A DNA stretch of 40,991 bases from NCBI GenBank assembly GCA_903895855.1, contig CAITVN010000213.1:1-40991 (forward strand), written 5' to 3'. Numbering within the stretch: position 1 is the first letter of the stretch; every line of letters starts with the position of its first letter. Below the pieces are notes generated by a model that saw only the letters and a program-made list of their open reading frames with translations, did not search any database and was not told the DNA's origin. Both the position numbers and the translations under genes were made by a program. The DNA comes from Oligoflexia bacterium (lineage in GTDB: Bacteria; Bdellovibrionota; UBA1018). Shown in pieces: positions 7,992 to 14,719 of the stretch.

Positions 7992-8663
7992 TCACCGGCT
8001 GGTTGATTTTTCTAGTGAAAGGCCTTGGGCGTAAAGGTCAGTCACCCCTTCTTTTAGACGAGCTGCCTTAAAACCTCGTTTTTTCAGAATTTTTACTGCC
8101 TCATTAGCTTGCAAGCAGTGACTGCCGCGGCAGTAGGTAATGATTTCTTTATTTTTGGGCAACTCTGAAAGCCGTTTTTTCAGATCTTCTAGCGGAATTG
8201 ACTGGGCAAACGGAAAATGGCCTGCCGCAAACTCATCACGGGGTCTGACGTCGATCAAAACGATCTCGCCTCGTTTAGCTTTCTTAAACACCTGATCAAA
8301 CGAAAGCGTGCTAGTGTCATCGACTACTCGCCCCTGCTCATTCAAGGTGTTTGAAAATTCTTTATACTGGTTCTCAGCCAAAGCGCGCAGCCTCAGCCAA
8401 AGTGCCGTGATGTCTTCATTTGCCAAGCTATAGACGACGTATTTTCCGTCTTTTCGAGTTTCAACTAACTTGGCGTGCCTCAATTCTTTTAAGTGCGCAC
8501 TGGTCAGCTTAACGCTCATGTCAGAGCGCAGCGCCATTAACTCGACTGTTTTCTCACCCTGCGAGAGCAGATCGAGTAGTTCTAATCGTTTTGGACTAGA
8601 AACGGCTTTTCCGATGCGGGCAATTTGTTGATAAACAAAGTCTCTCAGTTCATGTGAGTTCAT
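7992..8663 (-). CDS. ArsR-family regulator fused to a rhodanese domain
   Basis: 223 residues. Residues 10-95 form an ArsR/SmtB winged helix (SSPKRLELLDLLSQGEKTV, then a recognition helix around SVKLTSAHLKELRHAKLV and the wing RKDGKYVVYSL). Residues 120-215 form a rhodanese domain with DVRPRDEFAAGH and the active-site loop CRGSHCL, whose first cysteine (Cys178) is the expected persulfide carrier; Cys183 could form a di- or trisulfide with it. Such fusions sense reactive sulfur or thiol/metal stress and control neighbouring membrane genes. It heads the TolC/RND/DUF2892 unit. A short inverted repeat lies 9 bp upstream of its own start. Confidence 0.88.
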   Translation of the reverse strand: MNSHELRDFVYQQIARIGKAVSSPKRLELLDLLSQGEKTVELMALRSDMSVKLTSAHLKELRHAKLVETRKDGKYVVYSLANEDITALWLRLRALAENQYKEFSNTLNEQGRVVDDTSTLSFDQVFKKAKRGEIVLIDVRPRDEFAAGHFPFAQSIPLEDLKKRLSELPKNKEIITYCRGSHCLQANEAVKILKKRGFKAARLKEGVTDLYAQGLSLEKSTSR

Positions 8664-8671
8664 TCCAACAA

Positions 8672-8683
8672 TTATTAGAATAA
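8672..8683. promoter_or_regulatory. AT-rich inverted repeat before the ArsR-rhodanese gene
   Basis: TTATT-AG-AATAA, 9 bp upstream of the start codon. It resembles ArsR/SmtB-type AT-rich operators, so autoregulation is possible. Short and uncertain. Confidence 0.3.
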
Positions 8684-8719
8684 CAAACGACTTTTCGCAA
8701 CTGCTGATTTTGAGTGCGG

Positions 8720-10051
8720 TTAGTCGCCTTGCCCTTCGTGATAGACAAACCGATGAGAGACCCAGTTAAGGATTTCTGAAAGCGGCTCTCTCATTTTTTT
8801 CGACTGCTGGGGTGAGTTAGCTAGCATTTGCATGACTTCTCCTTGACTCGGAACAAAGAGCTCTGCACAAGTAGTCACCCAGACCTCGGGCGTTAGGTTT
8901 TCTGACGGAATCTGCGAGAACGTTGGCCCAAATAGAATCTGCGCGGCATTGCCGCCCGCCCCTTGGGTAGCCTGAAGGGCATGGGCAGTAAGATCAAGCT
9001 GTAAAAACCAATAGAAATCTTCTTGAGCATTGAGTGACTTTACTGGCAATACATCGTCACCATAGACAATATCTTCGAAACTGCTTGACCGAACAAGCAC
9101 AACTTTAGACCACTGGCTTTGAGGTTTCGACGCGTCGATGCGGTACCCTCCCGAGGGGCGCAGATCAATTCCGTCATCTTGGCCGTATTTGGTCACCATT
9201 TGCTTCAAATTCTGTAAATTTCGGCTCAGCATTTCAGCCGGATAACCGTGCTTCTGGCACAAATCGGCGGCACGGGTTAACTCTTGAATCGCAATTTCGG
9301 CGCTGTCAGATTCACCAGACTCACTCGGCGCAAGAGACTCGCGAGAGCCTGAGTGAGAGTTTTTCCAGAATGGAGCGGAGCAAGCACTCACGACATCATT
9401 CAGCTCGGTGTACTCATCGCTAGAGTCGCGTGCACTTTCGGTGTCGGTGACCGCGAGAAATTCGGCCGCGAAAGTGCTCTTTTCAAACTTAACGAGTGAG
9501 CCACGAGTTTTGAGGTGCTCATCAACACAGCTGGCAATGCTGGCACCGTTTAATTGGGGGGCTGGCTTCACAATCGATTGAGTGACTTCATTCGACAAGC
9601 TGAATGCCTTTTCGATTTTTTGAAGGTGTTGGGGCACTGCAGATGGGGGGTCAGAAAGCAGTTGGGTTACGTTGACGATCGCAATAGTCTCAGTCACCTG
9701 AGAGTGAACTCGGCGCCGATAAGTGCCTTCAGAAAAATTCGCCCGATCGGTCAAAATCAATCGATCGAGATTTTTGGTCATTTCCGGGTGAGATTGAATC
9801 CAAGTGTAAACCGCGTCTACTGTTTGAGATTCGGCTGAAGGCTCTCGAAGGTTCGTGAGGGTTTCAAAGGGCTCGAATCGTGCGGCTCTCAACTTTTGCT
9901 GAGTCAGCAATTCGGCCACCGCACGTGGCCGGTCTTCGGGTGCTCGGTCTTTCATTACCCAGCAGACTTCGAGGTGCTGAACCGGCAATTCAAGACGTTC
10001 ACAGGCTGAGAAAGGCAATGAATTCAATAATGTGATAAGTATTGTGAGCAT
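8720..10051 (-). CDS. Exported protein of unknown function
   Basis: 443 residues; no family recognised. A short signal-like N-terminus (MLTILITLLNSLPFSAC) precedes a soluble chain. The first third reads like an alpha/beta fold with SQTVDAVYTWIQSHPE and LDRLILTDRANF strands. A low-complexity acidic/Ser linker (SGSRESLAPSESGESDSAE) near 240 separates it from a C-terminal part with GIDLRPSGGYRIDAS and a conserved-looking EVWVTTCAELFVP. Five or six cysteines are spread along it, which fits an oxidising compartment. It is a single gene separated from both neighbours. Confidence 0.6.
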   Translation of the reverse strand: MLTILITLLNSLPFSACERLELPVQHLEVCWVMKDRAPEDRPRAVAELLTQQKLRAARFEPFETLTNLREPSAESQTVDAVYTWIQSHPEMTKNLDRLILTDRANFSEGTYRRRVHSQVTETIAIVNVTQLLSDPPSAVPQHLQKIEKAFSLSNEVTQSIVKPAPQLNGASIASCVDEHLKTRGSLVKFEKSTFAAEFLAVTDTESARDSSDEYTELNDVVSACSAPFWKNSHSGSRESLAPSESGESDSAEIAIQELTRAADLCQKHGYPAEMLSRNLQNLKQMVTKYGQDDGIDLRPSGGYRIDASKPQSQWSKVVLVRSSSFEDIVYGDDVLPVKSLNAQEDFYWFLQLDLTAHALQATQGAGGNAAQILFGPTFSQIPSENLTPEVWVTTCAELFVPSQGEVMQMLANSPQQSKKMREPLSEILNWVSHRFVYHEGQGD

Positions 10052-10110
10052 GAGAACGGGGTCTTAGCATAGTTGACTTAAATAATCAACAATTACCAGT
10101 TTCACTCACC

Positions 10111-10518
10111 TCACACTACCGCGCTCAACTGATCATAGAGCTTCTTGAGCCGCGGGTAGTGTTGCTCGCGAACACGCTTAAGCACAGCGTTTGCCACCTC
10201 TTCTTCGTAGGCATGCGAAGTCAGGTTGCGGTCATCTACCAATAGACTCCAAGCATCGACCCCCTCACTATTGACGTCGTCGCTTATCCAACCCAATTCA
10301 AACGCCGCCTGAAAAGCTTGTCTTGGTGACCCCACCGTTTTATTGTGCGCGACCATTCGTTTTTGAAGTGTTTTCCAACTCAGCTCAAAACAAAATTCAA
10401 AGGCTTGAATAATTCCGGCCTTGTCACGGTCATTTACTACAGGCTCATCTAAGAACTCTTTCAGCTTATTTAGTGCCTTTCCAAACGAAATGAGACTATT
10501 GTGACGCGGTTGATTCAT
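10111..10518 (-). CDS. hepT: HEPN-domain RNase toxin, HepT type
   Basis: 135 residues, all-helical, HI0074/HepT-like. It carries the complete RX4HXY motif at Arg97-His102-Tyr104 (RNLTSHAY). In the family Arg and His are the RNase residues and the Tyr is the one that MntA modifies with AMP. FEFCFELSWKTLQKRM and DAWSLLVDDRN are typical family segments. Its start overlaps the end of the mntA gene by 23 nt, so the pair is translated together (antitoxin first). It should act as a cytoplasmic RNase held inactive by adenylylation (type VII toxin-antitoxin). Activity is inferred from intact motifs. Confidence 0.85.
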   Translation of the reverse strand: MNQPRHNSLISFGKALNKLKEFLDEPVVNDRDKAGIIQAFEFCFELSWKTLQKRMVAHNKTVGSPRQAFQAAFELGWISDDVNSEGVDAWSLLVDDRNLTSHAYEEEVANAVLKRVREQHYPRLKKLYDQLSAVV

Positions 10519-10891
10519 AAATCACGATTCCTTCTGAAACTATTTTATCCCTAATCGCCCCCTGACACTCATTCAAATTGATGAGATCGACTTGGTAAAC
10601 CGAAGGCGGATTTTCAATCATTTGCGTTCTGAAACTGGCCCAGGATTTAGCATCATTCAACTCAAATGCGAGATCAAAATCAGAATTAGACCTCACCTCT
10701 GAGCCTCCCCCCGCCTCGCCAACCTCAGTCGAAGTCATTCGGCCCCGAGAACCAAAAAGCCAAACCCTCGTGACAATCAAACCCGAATCTTTCGCTCGCT
10801 CAATCGTTTTTCGAAGGTGCTGAGGCAATGCCTCAAATCGCTCTTTTACCGAAAGTGAACCGAACCCTGCTGTTTTTGCCGTCCATACCAT
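10496..10891 (-). CDS. mntA: MNT-domain nucleotidyltransferase antitoxin, MntA type
   Basis: 131 residues. The minimal nucleotidyltransferase fold is visible: LFGSRGR at 46-51 (Gly47-Ser48), DFD at 71-73 (metal ligands Asp71 and Asp73) and the third acidic residue in VDLINL (Asp102). It would transfer AMP to the HepT tyrosine and so neutralise the toxin. The usual spacing GS-X10-DXD is stretched to 22 residues here by a Gly/Glu/Ser-rich insert (TEVGEAGGGSEVRSNS). The N-terminal 30 residues carry a helix before the domain. No strong ribosome site precedes ATG 10891. Confidence 0.85.
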   Translation of the reverse strand: MVWTAKTAGFGSLSVKERFEALPQHLRKTIERAKDSGLIVTRVWLFGSRGRMTSTEVGEAGGGSEVRSNSDFDLAFELNDAKSWASFRTQMIENPPSVYQVDLINLNECQGAIRDKIVSEGIVIYESTASQ

Positions 10892-10963
10892 TTGTTATCA
10901 TCATGCCTACAGTTATCAAAAATAACAACTCGGGTTAAGAAACGAACCGGTATGGCCACTTTT

Positions 10964-11769
10964 CTAGCGGGGGAAATCTTTTCCAGTAATCCGGCGAATA
11001 AAATGCGGCGCCTTGATTGATTCTGGTTCATATCCCGTCGCGAGATTAATCTGGGCAAATCCCAACTCAAATACCTTGTGAGAAAAATCAATTCCGCTAA
11101 TATTAGGGCCCAGAGAAACGTCGATATAAATAGGCGTTTGTTGATCGATCGTAAAAGCGGCCGATAAAAATTCTTGAGGACTCGAGAACATTCGAATACT
11201 GAGGCCCCTTGCCTTCGCTTCAAACTCCCAGACAGGATGTATCAAAAAAGTATCATCGTCTACCAAGCAAAGGTCATAACGAACCCTATTGTCAGTCGAC
11301 CTAACAGAGTTTTCGCCTGTCGAAACTGGACGAAAAATCAATTCGGCGTCGGCATCAACGGTGGGGCCAGACACAGGAGTTAAGTTCACTGAAATAGGGA
11401 CAAAAGCAGCCATGCTCTTGGGGATTAAACTAACCCCAAGTTTTTCGCAGTTTTCGAGAGTACGTTTTTCTTCAAAACGACTCGTTACCAAAATGCTCTG
11501 ATCGCCAATGCCTAACTCATCAATCAAATCGATGCCAGTTCTAATTCCTCCTGCTACAACTCTACCTGGAATAGGGAACCCATCGAAAACGACTTATTTG
11601 ATCTTGAATTTGCGGCCAAAGTGTATTTGCGCGACGAGCCGTGCGCTATCACTCAGATCAGGCATTTTCAAAATCACCACACGAGTGTGTTCGCCAAACA
11701 GTCATCACTGGGTTGGTAGCTGGCTGTCGAGAGAACCGAAGGCAATAAATCACTTCAAATACCACCCTG
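10964..11769 (-). pseudogene. Decayed hybrid histidine kinase, C-terminal remnant with tandem receiver domains
   Basis: Reading the minus strand in one frame gives pieces of a kinase ATPase end (GWYLK-stop-FIAFGSLDSQ, compare GLGLYHAK-FIEAFGGSL), two stops (11702-11707), then GEHTRVVILKMP and ARLVAQIHFGRKFKI, a stop at 11594-11596, and then a long open stretch. That stretch holds the second half of one receiver domain (GIDLIDELGIGDQSILVTSRFEE, LGVSLIPKSMAAFVPI) and a complete second one (LCLVDDD, phosphoacceptor in IYIDVSLG, LATGYEPE, ending ITGKDF). About half of the first receiver domain is missing. An intact 187-codon stretch from TTG 11527 could still make a receiver protein, but it would start inside a domain. 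Stops plus deletion favour a pseudogene. I know this tandem-receiver architecture from memory of related kinases, not from a search. Confidence 0.7.
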
Positions 11770-11792
11770 AATCGCATCATTTTGATGCGATT
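11770..11792. promoter_or_regulatory. 10-bp perfect inverted repeat upstream of queE
   Basis: AATCGCATCA-TTT-TGATGCGATT, about 30 bp before the queE start. No T-run follows directly, so it is more likely an operator or 5' hairpin than a terminator. A weak promoter (TTTTGA, 17 nt, TATGAT) overlaps its right arm. I do not see a preQ1 aptamer. Confidence 0.35.
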
Positions 11793-11822
11793 TCTGACAA
11801 AATATGATGTGACTTGGCAACC

Positions 11823-12479
11823 ATGGCATTTGACGGATTACTGATTACCGAAATTTTTTGCAGCCTTCAAGGTGAGACCTCGCTTTCAGGGGTACCTTTT
11901 ACCTTTGTGCGCCTAACGGGTTGCAACCTTCGCTGCAGTTATTGCGATTCGACTTACGCCTTCAAAGGTGGCACTCGTCAATCACTCGATGAAGTCACTG
12001 AACGGGTCAGAAAATTCTACCCAAAAAATGTTTTAGTGACGGGCGGCGAACCGTTGCTGCAAAGAAATACCGCAGCGCTTTGCGATCGATTGGCTGACCT
12101 GGGTTACACCGTCTCAATCGAAACCCATGGAGAAGTGTCTATCGCGCCTGTCGCAAAACGGCATCGAATCATCATGGACATTAAAACTCCCGGCAGTCTC
12201 ATGAATCGAGGTCAACACGTTCACAATTTTCCGTTACTAAAATCGACCGATGAAATTAAGTTCGTCATCACCTCGAAGTGCGATTATCATTGGGCCAAAG
12301 ACCTGATTCTAGGGGGCACCCTGCCCGCCTGCGAGATTCTCTTTTCGCCAGTCATTGGTAAACAAAGTGACTACGAATTGCGCTGGCTAGCAGAAGCCAT
12401 TCTCGCTGACCGACTGAATGTGAGATTGCAAACTCAATTGCACAAACTGATCTGGGGAACCGAAACCACGGGAGTTTGA
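11823..12479 (+). CDS. queE: 7-carboxy-7-deazaguanine synthase (radical SAM)
   Basis: 218 residues from ATG 11823 (an in-frame TTG lies 9 nt upstream; neither has a clear ribosome site). The radical-SAM cluster motif CNLRCSYCDSTYAF (CX3CX2C) is intact near residue 35, preceded by SLQGETSLSGVPFTFVRLTGC, which is characteristic of QueE. LVTGGEPLLQ follows near 75. The enzyme ring-contracts 6-carboxytetrahydropterin to CDG on the route to queuosine. No other queuosine genes lie in the window. It sits between two decayed genes, so it may have been left in place while its surroundings eroded. Confidence 0.9.
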   Translation: MAFDGLLITEIFCSLQGETSLSGVPFTFVRLTGCNLRCSYCDSTYAFKGGTRQSLDEVTERVRKFYPKNVLVTGGEPLLQRNTAALCDRLADLGYTVSIETHGEVSIAPVAKRHRIIMDIKTPGSLMNRGQHVHNFPLLKSTDEIKFVITSKCDYHWAKDLILGGTLPACEILFSPVIGKQSDYELRWLAEAILADRLNVRLQTQLHKLIWGTETTGV

Positions 12480-12510
12480 ATTGCACCCTCGAAATTAACG
12501 AAAAGAACGC

Positions 12511-12550
12511 TTGAATCGCCCTGAGCGGTTGTCTAGAGTTGAGTCAACTC
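12511..12550 (+). promoter_or_regulatory. Promoter with overlapping palindrome before the GFA remnant
   Basis: A -35 TTGAAT (12511-12516) and -10 TAGAGT (12534-12539) are 17 nt apart. A 15-bp perfect inverted repeat GAGTTGA-G-TCAACTC (12536-12550) covers the -10 and start region, as an operator would. It survives although the gene behind it is broken, and could now drive the VOC gene. Confidence 0.45.
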
Positions 12551-12553
12551 ACC

Positions 12554-12826
12554 ATGAATCACCCTCACGAACCCGAACCGATCTCAGGCGCTTGCTATTG
12601 CCAAGGCATTCGCTTTGAAGTGACTGGAAAAATTGCCGCTCCGTCGCACTGCCACTGCGCAGACTGCTAAAACGCTGCTTTCGGCTTCAAAGCTATTTTT
12701 TACTGTCGCAAACCTCAGAGCTCCGCCGACGATTTTAGCAACCGAACACGTGAGCTACGAAGAGCGAGTGCCGTGGTTTCAGTTTCAAGATTCACTTCAG
12801 AAATTTGAAGGCAAATCTCAGAACCT
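12554..12826 (+). pseudogene. GFA-family (CENP-V/GFA) enzyme, broken by stop and internal deletion
   Basis: From ATG 12554 the reading frame gives GACYCQGIRFEV and CHCADC, the zinc-binding start of GFA-family proteins. It stops at TAA 12668-12670, straight after the CXCXXC. A typical GFA C-terminal end (HVSYEERVPWFQFQDSLQKFEG) appears at about 12750-12818 in the +1 frame. The central domain, including the second CXXC, is missing. GFA proteins bind glutathione adducts or unknown thiols. The piece is dead by any reading: stop, frameshift and deletion. Confidence 0.7.
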
Positions 12827-13286
12827 CATTGTCCCTGCGATTTCGACCGGCACTTTACACCACGTAGAACTTTACGTTTCTGACTTAACCAAATCGTTTG
12901 AGTTCTGGAGCTGGCTACTCACCGAACTGAATTACCGGTCATTTCAAAAATGGAACAGCGGCTTCAGTTTTCTAAAAGAAAGCACCTACCTTGTTTTTGT
13001 TCAGACTGAAGAGAGATTTCTCGACGTCGCCTACCATCGCAAGCGATCGGGACTCAATCACCTCGCCTTTCACATTGAGTCGAAGACTGAACTCGAAGCG
13101 TTACAGAAAAAACTCGAGTTAAAAAAAGTATCGTTCTTATATCAAGACAAGAGCAAAGACACTCTTAATAATACACTTTTTTTTGAAGACTGTGATCGCA
13201 TAAAAATAGAATTGGTGGGACCTATCGATACGGGCTCTCGCTCAGATAAACCGACGATCACATTTTTTGAACCAGCTGTAAACTGA
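12768..13286 (+). CDS. VOC-superfamily (glyoxalase-like) protein
   Basis: 172 residues if it starts at GTG 12768. The vicinal-oxygen-chelate domain begins at about residue 26 (STGTLHHVELYVSDLTKSFEFWSWLL), continues with GLNHLAFHIESK and ends with RIKIELVGP. The two His and the final Glu match usual metal ligands. There is no ATG near the domain start, and the open frame runs upstream into the tail of the broken GFA gene. The protein may therefore start at GTG 12768 (GAAGAG close upstream), at a rare ATT, or as a fusion. The reaction is unknown. It meets the ATPase gene tail to tail with one base between. Confidence 0.65.
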   Translation: MPWFQFQDSLQKFEGKSQNLIVPAISTGTLHHVELYVSDLTKSFEFWSWLLTELNYRSFQKWNSGFSFLKESTYLVFVQTEERFLDVAYHRKRSGLNHLAFHIESKTELEALQKKLELKKVSFLYQDKSKDTLNNTLFFEDCDRIKIELVGPIDTGSRSDKPTITFFEPAVN

Positions 13287-13287
13287 A

Positions 13288-14466
13288 TCAGAGTACGCAC
13301 TCCCATGGCATGACTCGAATCGCCCCCTCTTGAAAGCCTTTTTCACAAGAGGTAAGACAAATAGCATTCCCATTTTCTCGTGTTGCAAGTGCACTCAAAA
13401 AACGCAAATGGTAGTCATGGGGCACCGGTTCTTCAGAAATTTTCCTAAAAACCGGCGGGCGATTACCAGTTTGGGTGATTAAGTGAACAAGCTCGCCCTT
13501 TGGTGATTCAGCATATTCTAACTTTTCTGATCTGTCGCAAAAAGAAGCATCAGCGAGAGCTTCGTTTACCAGTGTAATATAGATGCATGCGAGGTGAATC
13601 GCCACATCATGCAAAGGATTGGAAACTTTCAATAACGAGAGAAAAAAAGCACTGTCAAATGGAAGAAAAATATCTAAAGCAGCAGTTCCATATCGATTTG
13701 AAATTCGATGAATGATCATGAGATCTTCAAGCCCAATGAGATGTTTCTCAAAAACGCTCCGAGTGCCACCCGTTTTCTTTAAAATTCGTGAAAACGTGGG
13801 TAATTCGCCCATGGCCAGAATTTCAGCTATCGCATTGAGAATACCTAAGGCCAATTGTGGCCTTGGATTTTTTGAAACAGCAATCAAGAGGTCTCGAAAA
13901 ACATAACTTTCGATCATCGCATTCCAATAGGATGCCATCTCGCTTTCTTTTCTAACGGCAAAGGTTCCTGGCATGCCTCCGTTTTTAAGGTAGCGCAAGA
14001 ATTCTTTTCGCTCCACCCGAGGCTTGTCGAACGCCTTTTCCCAGGGCGATTGAAGCCCCACAATTTCAAGAGTTTCGGCACAAGTCAGTGGAAACATAGT
14101 AACTGTTTTGGCCCTACCGGTTAAGGACTCTCGAATCAGAGTTCTTTTTGAAAAACGAACAGAACCGGTTAAAATGTATTTTCCAGGTCGTCTATTTTGA
14201 TCAATGTCTACCTTGATCGCATCAAAAATCGGTGGTGCCTTCTGTGCTTCGTCAATAATACAGGGAGGCGAAAGTACCGCGTTCGGATTTTTGTTGGCAA
14301 GCTCTACTGCTTCAATCTTATCCAGAGTTACGTATTCAAAATCCTTAAGGCTTCTTAGTAATGTAGACTTGCCCACTTGTCTAGGGCCAATCAAACAAAT
14401 CGCAGGCCAGAACTTTGCCGCTTTGCTTACTTGTAATTGAATTCTTCTTAGTCTTATGGGTGGCAT
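13288..14466 (-). CDS. AAA ATPase with DUF4143-type C-terminal domain
   Basis: 392 residues. A Walker A motif GPRQVGKST at 27-35, a Walker B-like CIIDEAQKAP near 69-78 and the sensor-like YILTGSVRF near 97 are all present, followed by SLTGRAKTVTMFPLT. This is the standard layout of the ATPase/DUF4143 family, often linked to toxin-antitoxin or restriction-like loci but without an assigned function. The C-terminal part contains the family's RILKKTGGTRSVFEKHLIGLEDLMII helix-turn segment. AAAGG lies 3 nt from ATG 14466, and a TACTAT -10 lies about 20 bp upstream, so the leader is very short. Confidence 0.85.
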   Translation of the reverse strand: MPPIRLRRIQLQVSKAAKFWPAICLIGPRQVGKSTLLRSLKDFEYVTLDKIEAVELANKNPNAVLSPPCIIDEAQKAPPIFDAIKVDIDQNRRPGKYILTGSVRFSKRTLIRESLTGRAKTVTMFPLTCAETLEIVGLQSPWEKAFDKPRVERKEFLRYLKNGGMPGTFAVRKESEMASYWNAMIESYVFRDLLIAVSKNPRPQLALGILNAIAEILAMGELPTFSRILKKTGGTRSVFEKHLIGLEDLMIIHRISNRYGTAALDIFLPFDSAFFLSLLKVSNPLHDVAIHLACIYITLVNEALADASFCDRSEKLEYAESPKGELVHLITQTGNRPPVFRKISEEPVPHDYHLRFLSALATRENGNAICLTSCEKGFQEGAIRVMPWECVL

Positions 14467-14607
14467 CTACCTTTGTATAGTACCCTATTTTTTTTGCCTC
14501 AGTCATTAAAAAAAACAGTGGCACTTAAAAAGTGCCCGGTTGCGCCGATGACAATCAAACGCTCCCTCAGTTCAGCTGAATGGCGGGGCTAAATTAGCTG
14601 ACTCAGA

Positions 14608-14636
14608 TTGGACGATAAACGCGGTTACAGTCTATT
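14608..14636 (+). promoter_or_regulatory. Possible promoter of the peptidase pair
   Basis: TTGGAC (14608-14613), 17 nt, TCTATT (14631-14636). The -10 is weak. The 14520-14536 hairpin (GGCACTT-AAA-AAGTGCC) lies upstream and has an A-run on its 5' side. Confidence 0.3.
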
Positions 14637-14719
14637 CTATTGCGATAGGTAGAGTTGCTGGTTACTCTATTTTCAGTATGAAACGTCCCGATAAATATTT
14701 AAAAAGGGGTTACTCAACC

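Noticed and set aside
11597..11725. Plus-strand frame upstream of queE (ending QSSLGW)
   Set aside because: It is open only because it is antisense to the kinase remnant; no start signal or known domain.
14520..14536. Hairpin GGCACTT-AAA-AAGTGCC with a T-run on the minus strand
   Set aside because: It would end a minus-strand transcript upstream of the ATPase gene, where no gene needs it; kept only as a possible insulator.
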